A DNA stretch of 64,000 bases, taken from positions 62,001 through 126,000 of the forward strand of contig NZ_JAFAJM010000007.1 of the NCBI RefSeq assembly GCF_019236175.1, read 5' to 3'. The notes under the pieces were generated by a model, which was not told where the DNA came from, did no database searches, and saw only the letters and a list, made by a program, of their open reading frames with translations. Shown in pieces: positions 52,725 to 61,838 of the stretch. Positions within the stretch are counted from its first letter, which is position 1, and every line of letters begins with the position of its first letter. This DNA comes from Chryseobacterium sp. Its GTDB lineage: Bacteria; Bacteroidota; Bacteroidia; Flavobacteriales; Weeksellaceae. The translations under genes and the position numbers were made by a program.

Positions 52725-55700
52725 ATGTCAGCACCCATCCCATATACAGTTCAGAGCGGAGAGACGCTGCAGGATATCGCAACAAAGCTGGGTATCAAAG
52801 ACTGGACAAAACTTAAACAATACCACAATCAGCATGCCGGTCCCGATCAGCAAACGCTGGATATCCCTTATAAAGGATTCAATCTTATGACTCCACCACC
52901 CGATGAGGTCTATCAGCTCAATGGAGAAATCCCACCTCCGGATCCTGAGGCAGAACAAAAAACCGCAGAACAGAAACAGGCAGAGGAAAAGAAAAAAGAA
53001 GAAGAAAAAAAGAAAAACGAACAGGCTTCAAAAAGTGATCATGACGGAAAATACTTTGTAGTACACGGTGCTAAATGTGTGTGTGACAAAGCCGAAAATC
53101 CTAAACAAACCGCGGATTTACAAGTAACCACCCATTCTATCATTGTTTTAAATGATGCACACGGAAAACTGGCCGCCACCGAGGAAGATAAGACCTTCAT
53201 TCCTGCTGCTGCCACCTTTGGAAAATGTACGTTGAAGCCTTCATCCGGAGGCAATCTTCCATGTGCATTAGCGCCGGCCCCAAAATGGAATAAAACCTAT
53301 GACAGCACTCAGGTCATGGGAAAAAATACACTGACGGAAATATCCGAACTGCCTTGTATGGTCGGCGGAAAAATAACGATATTCAAACATGGTCAGACAG
53401 ATTCCGTAAGTACAGCCCATGCTGATAATACCAATCCGGCAGAACTTGGCATGGTAAACCCTGCTTTGGATCAGCCAAAGAAAAAAGAAGATTATCCTTC
53501 CGTCACCTCTATCTCTCTAACGAAAGTAGAAAACAGACCCGCTTTTAAAGAAATAGATTCAAAAAATAAAAACGGAGTGGTTTATCTCCGTAAAGACGAA
53601 GAAGCCTCCTTTAAAGCCAATCTGAAAAGCGGAAACAAACAATACACTTCATGGATGGTGTATAGTGATCATCAGGGAAAAAAAGAAAACAGGCTGTTAC
53701 TTAAAGAGCAGATCGGAACAGATTTCTCTCAAAGCTTCGAAGGACTGGGAAAATTCAGAATTGAAGGATATGGAAAACCTAAAAGTCCTGAATTTGAAAA
53801 AGGAAAATATGACAAATGCGACCCTACGTGCTCCATTGATGTTGAGGTAGTAGAAAACACGCTCCTTGATCTGGAATGTACTTCCGCAGATTTTACAAGC
53901 CGTATCGACCCCTCTAAAAACAGAAAATTCAGAAAGGGAGTCCCATCAGTTTTCAAAGCTAAATTTTTTATCCCCGATCTTACGGAAGAAGAAAAATCCA
54001 GACTTAGTCTTTCGGTAACGGATGCCAGTGAAAATACCATTACAGAGGGTGTGCAGACAACTGGAGATACACTCACTTTTACGCCTCAGAACACGAAAGC
54101 AAAATATACCGTTATTGCAAGATATACCAATGACCAGGGGCAGGTTATTGAAAAAAAGATGACCGGAGAAACGGAAGGCAATGCTGTACTGGCCATCAGC
54201 CATGGAGCTGAAATTGTAAGGCCTGGAACAGCCATGTCTTTCAGTGTTTCAAAAATGAAATATAAATTCGGAGATGATAATTCTCCTTATGGACTTACCG
54301 CGGATGAGTCTGCTGAAGTAAAATGGAACCTTAACAACGTTCTTCTCGGAACCGGAAAAAATATCACGATCCCCGGAGCCAGACTGATGGTTCCCGGAAA
54401 ATATATTGTAGAAGCGTACAGTATAACAGCTAATGCCAGTACTAAAAAAGAAGATGATGACTGGCATTTTGAAGTAAAAGAAAATGTGGTCACCGAAATA
54501 AAAGCAGGGAAAAAAGCAAGAACCGGTTCTGAAGTTCCTTTTGAAATCAGTAAAACTTTAATCAGCGGTTATGATCCTGTCAAAGACGGCCCGATTGCAT
54601 GGAAAGTAACAGGGCCGGCATCCGGAACAGGAAGCGGAGAAAAGTTCAATTATAAATTTACCGTTCCCGGTGACTATACCATAGACTGTCTGATGGGCGG
54701 AAGATCCTCAACGACACCGTTAAAAATCAAAGTCATCCAACCGAAACTTTTAGTAGAAACATCCAAATGGATTGATAATGACGGAAGTAGCGGAAACGTT
54801 ATCAAAGAAGCCGGATACGGACAGGAAGTATGTGCCTTTGTGAAATATGAAGGTCTGCAGGGAGAAGACGTTACCTTACAGATTTATGATAATGACAGCA
54901 ACGGAGTGAATCTCGTTCACAATATAGAAGGAAAACTCCCTGAAAATAACAGTGGCGTCTTCTGGCCTTTTACCCTTGACAACAGCATTAAGCTTAAAAT
55001 AGAAGCCAGAGGGCTAACTAAAGACGGAAAGCTCCATTTCAGACTGGCCCCCAAAGATCCTACTCTGCAAATTCTCAACGGGGATAAGTCTTTAGGGGAA
55101 TATCTCAATGTATCCAACATTCCAAAGGTAGTGGACGGATACTTCTGTGACGCCGGAGATACGGAAAAATACTACAACTCACCCATTGATAAACCTTTGT
55201 ATTTTAAATTATATGCCATCAATATGGTAGATAAAAAGGTGGAAATACATTTTATGACCCAGTCTGATCCTTATTTTGATATTGCCTGGAGCGCCAAACA
55301 ATGGAAAGACTGGAAAGATGTTAAAGACAAATTCTCCAAAGAAAATTTCTTCTACCAAGCAGAAGGAACTATCAATAAAAAAGGGGAACTCATTGTAAAG
55401 GTAGATCCAGGCAAATTAGGCAAACCTAAAAACTATTTTAAAATTGCCGCCATTGTAAAGTTCACTGAAGGCGAAGGAAAAGAAGCCAAAGAAAAGGCCG
55501 CCTACATGGAAAAAACCGATCTTGCCATTTTATACGCTACCGCAAAACTTCCGGATATGGTGGAAAATAAAGGAGCTGTAAAAGTGGGGAGAGAAACATT
55601 AAATAACAGTACAAATTGTGGTGGTAAATTCTGTATTAAAAAAGGAAGCCCTAAAAGTGAACTGATCAGAGAAATTAATATCCGTCTCGCCGGATTTGGA

Positions 55701-56999
55701 GGTAATGTTCCCACGGATGAATTTACTGACAGAACTGAGAAAATGATAAAACAATTCCAACGGGATTATATGAAAGTTCCGGAAACAGGAAAAGTATGTG
55801 GTAATGTATTGAAAGCTATTGATGAGTTCCAGCAGAAGTATCCCGTAGATTTTGGAGAAATTAAATGTAAATGTGGATCGTGTACCGGCTTTGGAAAAGA
55901 AAGAAATAGTGAAGAATACCAAAAAACAACAATCCAGGAAAAACATAGAAAATATGAATATCCGGGAATTCACAGAAGCTTAATTTGTGCGTACAGAGCA
56001 TCTATGTTTTATATTGATAAAGATAAGCAGCTTAACTTTAAAACAAAGTGGGTCGAATCAGGTTATAGATGCCATGATCATCCAATATATATAAGAGATA
56101 GAACTACCAATCATTGCGGAAAAGCAATAGATATTCATTACAATCTCCTGAGTACTGGACAAAGAACAAGAAGTAATGATGACATGAATAAAATCAGAAA
56201 AGATATTTTCATGAAATACACAGGAGCCAAACAAGATTGGAACGCCGGTAAGGATATTTTTTATTTAGAGTCTTTTGCCACCACTTGGGTTCACTTTGAT
56301 GTAAGAGAGTTCGCTCAAGAATATCTAACTAAAAATTATTTTGTGAAAAATTCTGAAGAACTCAATGGTAAAAGTATTGTACAATTAGCAAATGAATTAG
56401 GATTTAAAGATATGTGCAGCTGTATGGGTGGAGGAACCAACACAAATACGAATACAAATACACCAGCAAGTGGTGAAAGAGTTGATCCTAAAACATTAAA
56501 AACATCTCAAAAAGGGAAAGACTTTATAAAAGATTGGGAAAAATATTATGAAATGCCTTATGATGATTCTGAACATTATGCAACAATTGGTTATGGATAT
56601 CTTATAGCCTATAAAAGTTATAAAAATGTTACCAAGGACGATGTTGAAAAAACAGATATTACCTGGAAAGAATTCCAAGAAGGGATTTCTAAAGAAAGAG
56701 CATTAAAATTATTTGAAGAAAAAGTAGAAAAATATGAGAAATCAATATATAGAGACGTCACTGTAAAATTGTATCAACATGAATTTGATGCTTTAGTTAG
56801 TCTTTTATTTAATTGCGGACCAGACTTCCTAAAAAATAATAAAGCACCTAAATTATATAGTAACCTATTATCAGAAAAGTATGATGATGCAGCAAAAGAA
56901 TTTTTAGATATAACTAATAATGATACAGAAGGTTTAGTAAAAAGAAGAAAAGCCGAAAATGACATGTTCCTAAACAATCATTATGATTCAACCCATTAA
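52725..56999 (+). CDS. T6SS PAAR-like multidomain effector with M15-like peptidase and GH24 lysozyme domains
   Basis: A 1424-residue cytosolic-start protein. Domains in order: LysM (about 6-50, YTVQSGETLQDIATKLGI), an Ala/Glu/Lys linker, a PAAR-like/DUF4280-type spike tip (about 106-230, HGAKCVCDKA), several Ig-like beta-sandwiches (about 260-960), a peptidoglycan-binding domain (about 970-1040), an M15-like peptidase with SGYRCHDH, NHCGKAIDIHY (His1130, Asp1136) and WVHFD (His1190), a TNTNTNTN linker, and a GH24 lysozyme-like domain (about 1255-1424) with Glu1272, Asp1280 and TIGYG at 1287-1291. The M15 His-Asp spacing is one shorter than usual. The protein would tip the spike and cut both peptide and glycan parts of the wall. 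The last 1.1 kb is more AT-rich, as if the toxin end was swapped in. Confidence 0.85.
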   Translation: MSAPIPYTVQSGETLQDIATKLGIKDWTKLKQYHNQHAGPDQQTLDIPYKGFNLMTPPPDEVYQLNGEIPPPDPEAEQKTAEQKQAEEKKKEEEKKKNEQASKSDHDGKYFVVHGAKCVCDKAENPKQTADLQVTTHSIIVLNDAHGKLAATEEDKTFIPAAATFGKCTLKPSSGGNLPCALAPAPKWNKTYDSTQVMGKNTLTEISELPCMVGGKITIFKHGQTDSVSTAHADNTNPAELGMVNPALDQPKKKEDYPSVTSISLTKVENRPAFKEIDSKNKNGVVYLRKDEEASFKANLKSGNKQYTSWMVYSDHQGKKENRLLLKEQIGTDFSQSFEGLGKFRIEGYGKPKSPEFEKGKYDKCDPTCSIDVEVVENTLLDLECTSADFTSRIDPSKNRKFRKGVPSVFKAKFFIPDLTEEEKSRLSLSVTDASENTITEGVQTTGDTLTFTPQNTKAKYTVIARYTNDQGQVIEKKMTGETEGNAVLAISHGAEIVRPGTAMSFSVSKMKYKFGDDNSPYGLTADESAEVKWNLNNVLLGTGKNITIPGARLMVPGKYIVEAYSITANASTKKEDDDWHFEVKENVVTEIKAGKKARTGSEVPFEISKTLISGYDPVKDGPIAWKVTGPASGTGSGEKFNYKFTVPGDYTIDCLMGGRSSTTPLKIKVIQPKLLVETSKWIDNDGSSGNVIKEAGYGQEVCAFVKYEGLQGEDVTLQIYDNDSNGVNLVHNIEGKLPENNSGVFWPFTLDNSIKLKIEARGLTKDGKLHFRLAPKDPTLQILNGDKSLGEYLNVSNIPKVVDGYFCDAGDTEKYYNSPIDKPLYFKLYAINMVDKKVEIHFMTQSDPYFDIAWSAKQWKDWKDVKDKFSKENFFYQAEGTINKKGELIVKVDPGKLGKPKNYFKIAAIVKFTEGEGKEAKEKAAYMEKTDLAILYATAKLPDMVENKGAVKVGRETLNNSTNCGGKFCIKKGSPKSELIREINIRLAGFGGNVPTDEFTDRTEKMIKQFQRDYMKVPETGKVCGNVLKAIDEFQQKYPVDFGEIKCKCGSCTGFGKERNSEEYQKTTIQEKHRKYEYPGIHRSLICAYRASMFYIDKDKQLNFKTKWVESGYRCHDHPIYIRDRTTNHCGKAIDIHYNLLSTGQRTRSNDDMNKIRKDIFMKYTGAKQDWNAGKDIFYLESFATTWVHFDVREFAQEYLTKNYFVKNSEELNGKSIVQLANELGFKDMCSCMGGGTNTNTNTNTPASGERVDPKTLKTSQKGKDFIKDWEKYYEMPYDDSEHYATIGYGYLIAYKSYKNVTKDDVEKTDITWKEFQEGISKERALKLFEEKVEKYEKSIYRDVTVKLYQHEFDALVSLLFNCGPDFLKNNKAPKLYSNLLSEKYDDAAKEFLDITNNDTEGLVKRRKAENDMFLNNHYDSTH

Positions 57000-57009
57000 A
57001 ATTTAAAAA

Positions 57010-57984
57010 ATGAAATTACAAAATATATTCACTATTACTTTGCTTGCTTTTTTTAGTTGCAAAGGAGGAAATAATGATTTACATAAAAAAGAAGCTTCAA
57101 TTATTAAAGAACAATCCTCTACATTAGTTAAAGCAGAGGAAATAGATAAAAATATTGAAAAATTTAAATTCAATACAGTTTCTCAAAATCCAATCGTTGA
57201 TGTAAAAAAAGAATCCAGAGCAGAAATTATTAATAGATTTAAAGAAACGGATATTTTAATCAATCTAAAAGAGAAGACTTTTCAGGCAGGTAAAGAATGT
57301 ACATTTGAATATTTCGAGAAAAAAGTTACTCCTATCAAATATTGGTATAGTCAATCAACTGTTAATATTTATAAAGAAGAATTGGCAAAAATTGGAATCT
57401 CCCTACCCGCAGAATTTTCAGTTTTTATATCCTCTAATCCTAATAAAGGCTGTGAATATCCTACCAGTGAATATATTCTTATAGATGGAAAAATTATTTT
57501 TATTTATGACGGCTATTTGATCGCTTTTGAAAATACGAAACTGATTTCCAAAAATACTTTTTCCTTTTCTACTTTAAAACTTCCTTACAATAAGAAGATT
57601 GACTATAAAAATGCTAAGTATGAACGGCTTTCTACAAAAAGTATTTCCGGATTATCAGAATTTGCGTGTAATGAGGAACAAATACGATATATTTCCCTCG
57701 AAAAAACAGCTAAAATTAATTTAATTATTGTTCCTATGGATTGTGGTGATAGTCCATATAGATATTACTTACTATCGGTTTTTAATAATAAAGTCATTTC
57801 CAGTCTATATGTAGAAGGTGAATTGTATGAACCTGAAGCTAATAATAACCCTGAAATAACAAACTTTAGTATTGATAAAGAATCTAAATTGACCGTTAAA
57901 ACTATTAATAAAGATTTTCAGGGAAATTCTGTAGAGAAAAAATATTTAATCAATGATCAAGGAAAAATTGTTGAAAATATATAA
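57010..57984 (+). CDS. Lipoprotein, probable immunity protein for the PAAR-like effector
   Basis: A 324-residue lipoprotein with lipobox LLAFFSC (Cys17). It is AT-rich in codon use, like the toxin end of the gene upstream, and begins 10 bases after it. The mature part is beta-rich with paired cysteines (GKECTFEYF, PMDCGDSPYRYY). No lysozyme-inhibitor family that I know is evident. Being a periplasmic lipoprotein beside a muramidase/peptidase toxin it is the best immunity candidate. Confidence 0.65.
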   Translation: MKLQNIFTITLLAFFSCKGGNNDLHKKEASIIKEQSSTLVKAEEIDKNIEKFKFNTVSQNPIVDVKKESRAEIINRFKETDILINLKEKTFQAGKECTFEYFEKKVTPIKYWYSQSTVNIYKEELAKIGISLPAEFSVFISSNPNKGCEYPTSEYILIDGKIIFIYDGYLIAFENTKLISKNTFSFSTLKLPYNKKIDYKNAKYERLSTKSISGLSEFACNEEQIRYISLEKTAKINLIIVPMDCGDSPYRYYLLSVFNNKVISSLYVEGELYEPEANNNPEITNFSIDKESKLTVKTINKDFQGNSVEKKYLINDQGKIVENI

Positions 57985-58017
57985 CAAAAAAATTATTTAT
58001 ACAGAGTTAGCAATGAT

Positions 58018-58443
58018 CGTTAAATAATAAAGACGGTGCACGGAGAAATTATGATAAAAAACAAATTATAGTTCAGTACATTCATCAGAAATTTAAAATA
58101 ATTTTTTATTTATTTTTCTCCTATCCTTCTGAAAAGTATAGTCAAATTGTATTTGGAGTTGAATTGGATTCTGTTTTTATAAATAATGAGTATACAGACG
58201 ATATTTATACTAGTTCTGTTTCATTTAAGTCTTTCTTTTAAAAATGATCTTTATGAAGCCTATAAAAAAGGTTAAAAAGAAAAATTAAATATTAAACTCC
58301 CTGAAACAATAAAATCAGTAAGAAATAAAAAAGCTTATGATACTTCTTCCCAGCCAGATCAATATTTTCAGGATGCTTTTTTTATTAGTGACTCTATGTT
58401 TTTTGAAGTTAACGGATGTATTATATGTTATAGGAACAGCTAG
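58018..58443 (+). pseudogene. Decayed gene remnant in the T6SS island
   Basis: Protein-like sequence can be followed across three stretches in shifting frames: one beginning near 58021 (LNNKDGARRNYDKKQIIVQ), a second reading YPSEKYSQIVFGVELDSVF and ending at a stop at 58239, and a third from 58240 (KNDLYEAYKKG) with an in-frame stop at 58273 and then LPETIKSVRNKKAYD to the stop at 58441. Two frameshifts and one stop show it is broken. The codon use is very AT-rich, as in the flanking lipoprotein genes. The intact protein is unknown; a lost immunity or cargo gene is possible. Confidence 0.55.
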
Positions 58444-58456
58444 AAAACAATTCAAA

Positions 58457-59011
58457 ATGAAAAAGATAATTCTCACCGCCATTGCCAGCCAGGCTCTTTT
58501 CATTTCATGTGAAAAGCCTAAAGAAGTAAAAGAGCAACCCGCCGTAGCCGTATCTCAGAAAAAAGAAAGTCCTGATTTTGACATGCTTTTAAAATGCAGC
58601 GAATATTCTTATGATGAAAAGTATTTTATCACCGCTGATTATGGTTGTCTTTACGATCCGAAAGGTATCAACCCTTATGGAAATCTTATTATTTACTTAG
58701 TGCCTAAAAATAAAACGGTTCTTAATAATCAGCAGATCGAGGCAGAAACCCAAAAGGTGAATCGGTTGAACATCGAGCAGCTAAAGGAACAGTTTGAGGT
58801 GTTTGTTTATCTGACACCGAAAGAATTTCTGAATTACAATGAACAGGGCGATCCCATTTATTATCATAATGGGGCGTATAAGGAAGAAGTCTATACCCAT
58901 ACACAGAATAAATGGATACTTACAGATTCGATAAACATTAGAAATGTTGCTGAAAATCAGAAAGAACAGAAATGGAGAGAAAGCTTTATCCTGAGCAAAA
59001 CCAAACAATAA
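58457..59011 (+). CDS. Lipoprotein of unknown function at the end of the T6SS island
   Basis: A 184-residue protein from the ATG at 58457, which gives a normal leader and lipobox (ASQALFISC, Cys18); an upstream in-frame ATG at 58337 lies in the decayed sequence. The mature protein is polar and has ITADYGCLYDPKGINPYGN and YLTPKEFLNY. No family was recognised. It may be another, now orphan, immunity gene. After it (59012-59211) there is about 200 bases of AT-rich spacer. Confidence 0.65.
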   Translation: MKKIILTAIASQALFISCEKPKEVKEQPAVAVSQKKESPDFDMLLKCSEYSYDEKYFITADYGCLYDPKGINPYGNLIIYLVPKNKTVLNNQQIEAETQKVNRLNIEQLKEQFEVFVYLTPKEFLNYNEQGDPIYYHNGAYKEEVYTHTQNKWILTDSINIRNVAENQKEQKWRESFILSKTKQ

Positions 59012-59211
59012 CGTTCCAGAATAAAAACAAATCATATTGACAATTTCATCATGGCTTGAGAAAATGGTGGAAGTAATTCTGTTTTCATTCCAAAAATCTA
59101 AAGAATAATTCTTTAAGGAATTAAAAAATAAGTAGTTTTTCCTGCTGCCGAAAAGAATCGTATTTATTATTTTGTATATCTTAGAGTGAAATATACAAAT
59201 AACAAACCGAT

Positions 59212-60501
59212 ATGGAAATGCCTACTTTCACACGGCCAAGGCAGCTAAACAAACATGATATCCGAACATTGATTCTGTCCTCTTTCGGAGGAATGCTGGA
59301 GTTTTATGATTTTGTTGTATTTATCTTTTTCGCCAAAATCATAGGAGATCATTTCTTCCCTCCTACCTTAGATTCATTCTGGGCATCAATGAATACCTAC
59401 GGTACTTTTGCAGTAGGATTTTTTGTGAGACCGATTGGTGGAATGATCATGGCCCATTTCGGAGATCTTTTCGGAAGAAAAAAAATGTTTTTCCTTTCCA
59501 TTGTCCTCATGGTATTTCCTACTTTAGCCATAGGTTTTTTGCCGACCTACGCGCAAATCGGCTATTTTGCGCCCATACTTCTGCTTATTGTAAGAATCTT
59601 ACAGGGTTTTGCCATCGGTGGTGAAATTCCTGCAGCCTGGGTTTTTGTAGCCGAACATGTTCCCCGAAACAGAGTAGGATTAGCCGATTCAATGATCACA
59701 GCCAGCCTTTCTTTAGGCGTATTATTAGGATCTGCAATTACTCTTTATATCAATACCTCTTTTTCTCCGGAAGATATCAGTAACGGAGCCTGGAGATATC
59801 CTTTCATTCTGGGTGGTCTGTTTGGGATCGTCACTATTTTTCTCAGAAGGTACCTTAAAGAAACTCCGGTTTTTATTGAAATGAAAGAGAAGAAGACATT
59901 GAGTGAAAAAATCCCGCTGCAAAAGATCTTTCAGTCTCATCTGCCGGATATCAGCTTTTCCATTCTGCTGACCTGGATTTTTACCGGCTGTTCCATCCTT
60001 CTTACGCTTATGATTCCAAATCTGATGAGCGATTTTTTTAATATTGCGAGGAAAGATGCCATTACCATGCAGAGCTATACCCTGATCACCATCAGTCTCG
60101 GAGCCGTTTTGGGAGGAATGATGTGTGACACAAAAGGAGCCGGAAAAATGCTGATGCTCTGGAGTACCTGCTTTGGAATCTGCAGCTGGTTCTTTTTACA
60201 AAAGCTCATTCAGATGAAACCGGAAGGGCTTCCCGTATTATATGCTACAACAGGTTTGTTTGCCGGTGGAGTTCTGGGATGTATTCCCTATATTATGATC
60301 CACAGGTTTCCAGCTTCCGTAAGGATTTCCGGTATTTCATTCTCATACAATCTGGGACAGGCTGTTTTCGGAGGAGTTACTCCCATCATTATTATTCTGA
60401 TGGCCAAAGAATATCCTCACGGAATTCTTTTTTATGTCTTATTTCTTGCCTTACTGGGAATATACCTGGGTTACAGAACCCTAATAAAGAACAGTAAATA
60501 A
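59212..60501 (+). CDS. MFS transporter, metabolite:H+ symporter family
   Basis: A 429-residue inner membrane protein with 12 predicted helices. It has the family signatures of the ProP/KgtP/ShiA group: FGGMLEFYDFVVF in helix 1, GFFVRPIGGMIMAHFGDLFGRKKM between helices 2 and 3, and RILQGFAIGGEIPAAWVFVAEH. These carriers bring in organic acids or betaines with protons; the substrate cannot be told from the sequence. It is a single-gene unit ending at a bidirectional terminator. Confidence 0.9.
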   Translation: MEMPTFTRPRQLNKHDIRTLILSSFGGMLEFYDFVVFIFFAKIIGDHFFPPTLDSFWASMNTYGTFAVGFFVRPIGGMIMAHFGDLFGRKKMFFLSIVLMVFPTLAIGFLPTYAQIGYFAPILLLIVRILQGFAIGGEIPAAWVFVAEHVPRNRVGLADSMITASLSLGVLLGSAITLYINTSFSPEDISNGAWRYPFILGGLFGIVTIFLRRYLKETPVFIEMKEKKTLSEKIPLQKIFQSHLPDISFSILLTWIFTGCSILLTLMIPNLMSDFFNIARKDAITMQSYTLITISLGAVLGGMMCDTKGAGKMLMLWSTCFGICSWFFLQKLIQMKPEGLPVLYATTGLFAGGVLGCIPYIMIHRFPASVRISGISFSYNLGQAVFGGVTPIIIILMAKEYPHGILFYVLFLALLGIYLGYRTLIKNSK

Positions 60502-60513
60502 AACTTTATGAAT

Positions 60514-60549
60514 AAAAAAACCGCTATTCTGTTGAAAAGCGGTTTTTTT
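60514..60549. terminator. Bidirectional terminator between the MFS and ferritin genes
   Basis: A 12-bp stem AAAAAAACCGCT/AGCGGTTTTTTT with a twelve-base loop and A/T runs on both sides. Confidence 0.9.
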
Positions 60550-60573
60550 ATTATTGTTGGGAGGTTGATCCCC

Positions 60574-61083
60574 TTACGCAGTCGGATCAGGAGTAAATAC
60601 TCTTTGTGATAATTCCTGATCAAAAAGATATAATGCAGAAGGATTATCACATACCATTTTTATCTTGGTTACATACTGAGAAGCGCTTGCCTCTTCTTCT
60701 ACCTGTTCGTTGATAAACCACTGCAGGAAAGAAGTTGTTGCAAAATCACCTTCTTCGTTGGCATTCTTTACAATATTGAAAATACTTTTAGTTACGATTT
60801 TCTCATGTGCTAATGCTTTCTCGAAAATATCTGTTGCATTTTCGAACTCATGTGGAGGTTTTGCAATTTCCCCGATAATGATTTCCCCACCTACATCATT
60901 TAAATAATCAAACATTTTATCCGCGTGCATCAATTCTTCTTTGCTCTGCACTCTGAAGTAATTGGCAATACCGTCTAAATCTTTTCCTGAAAACCATGCA
61001 GACATGGAAAGATAATATTGAGCGGCATATTGTTCGTGGGCAATTTGTTCGTTAATTAATTTTGCAATTTTTTCGCTAACCAT
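60574..61083 (-). CDS. ftnA: Bacterial non-heme ferritin
   Basis: A 169-residue four-helix iron-storage protein that forms 24-mer shells and oxidises Fe(II). The ferroxidase ligands lie in NEQIAHEQYAAQYYLS, EELMHADKMFDYL and ALAHEKIVTKSIF. There is no bacterioferritin haem Met signature. I chose the ATG at 61083 (MVSEKIAKLINEQ); the ATG at 61131 falls within the promoter. Confidence 0.95.
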   Translation of the reverse strand: MVSEKIAKLINEQIAHEQYAAQYYLSMSAWFSGKDLDGIANYFRVQSKEELMHADKMFDYLNDVGGEIIIGEIAKPPHEFENATDIFEKALAHEKIVTKSIFNIVKNANEEGDFATTSFLQWFINEQVEEEASASQYVTKIKMVCDNPSALYLFDQELSQRVFTPDPTA

Positions 61084-61101
61084 AAGTATTAAATTTACAG
61101 T

Positions 61102-61132
61102 CAAAAATAAGGAATAAATGCCCGAAATCAAA
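61102..61132 (-). promoter_or_regulatory. Promoter of the ferritin gene
   Basis: On the minus strand TTTG (61132-61129), 19 bases of spacer and TATTTTTG (61109-61102) form an ideal Bacteroidota promoter. The -7 element ends 18 bp before the ATG at 61083. Confidence 0.68.
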
Positions 61133-61153
61133 AGATTTACGGAAAATTAATAC

Positions 61154-61181
61154 AAAAAGGATGGAGAAAACCCCATCCTTT
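61154..61181 (-). terminator. Terminator of the Spy-like gene
   Basis: A 9-bp stem AAAGGATGG/CCATCCTTT with a T-run on the minus strand, about 30 bases after the stop codon. Confidence 0.8.
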
Positions 61182-61210
61182 ATACATTTAAAAATTAAAA
61201 TTATAAACTA

Positions 61211-61657
61211 TTATTTCGCTTCAGGAGCTCCTGTATTCATCGGTTTTTTCATCATTCTTCTTTCTTTCATAGCCATCTTTCTCTGCTCCATTTTAGCGTC
61301 TCTGTCTGCCTGCCATTTATCATATTGCTGAGGACTGAGAATCCTTTTCATATCGGCATCCATTTGTGCTCTTTTGGCCTTCATTTCTTCCATTTTGGCC
61401 TGTCTCATTTCTTTATTTTTTGCAAACTCAGCCTTCATTTCAGCTTTTCTTTTATCCTGAAGTGCTTTAATCTGAGCTACCTGAGACTGGTTGAGGTTAA
61501 GATCTTTCTGCATCTGTGCCAAGTGATCCTGTTCTCTTTGCTGCATTTTTTGTTGCATCTCAGCTCTTCTTGCTTCTCTGTCCTGTGGAGTTGTTTGTTG
61601 TGCCATGGCAAAACTTCCCATTCCGATCAATGCTATTGCTAAAACTAATTTTTTCAT
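61211..61657 (-). CDS. Periplasmic Spy/CpxP-like helical protein
   Basis: A 148-residue protein with a signal peptide ending SFAMAQ. The mature part is almost entirely helical and rich in Met, Lys, Arg, Glu and Gln. It has the pattern of LTxxQ-type chaperones of the Spy/CpxP/DUF4890 group: LNLNQSQVAQIKALQDKR and later ILSPQQYDKWQ. Such proteins buffer envelope stress or bind metal ions; the Met-rich tail (MKERRMMKKPM) would suit metal binding, but this is not proven. Confidence 0.8.
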   Translation of the reverse strand: MKKLVLAIALIGMGSFAMAQQTTPQDREARRAEMQQKMQQREQDHLAQMQKDLNLNQSQVAQIKALQDKRKAEMKAEFAKNKEMRQAKMEEMKAKRAQMDADMKRILSPQQYDKWQADRDAKMEQRKMAMKERRMMKKPMNTGAPEAK

Positions 61658-61777
61658 CTCTTAAAATTTTTAATTAATTGTTATTTACATCTTTTGGATT
61701 ACTAATTAAAACGTAAGTTAAATTAACAAATTCATAAATAATGTTAAATTTTAACTAAAATAAATCAATATAAGAAC

Positions 61778-61810
61778 AAAAAAAAGGACAGATTATAAAA
61801 ACCTGTCCTT
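61778..61810 (-). terminator. Terminator of the glycine-rich protein gene
   Basis: An 8-bp stem AAGGACAG/CTGTCCTT with an eleven-base loop, followed by T8 on the minus strand. Confidence 0.82.
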
Positions 61811-61838
61811 CACACCACTTAAATATAATATATGAAAA

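Noticed and set aside
52082..52738. Minus-strand open frame of 218 codons opposite the possible adaptor gene
   Set aside because: The plus-strand frame has normal protein composition and tight spacing to its neighbours, while the antisense product is Phe-rich and has no features.
44071..59011. The region considered as a prophage tail cluster (tube, spike, lysozyme)
   Set aside because: There are no capsid, terminase, tape-measure, integrase or holin genes, and the tube protein is of T6SS TssD type with lipoprotein partners after the toxins.
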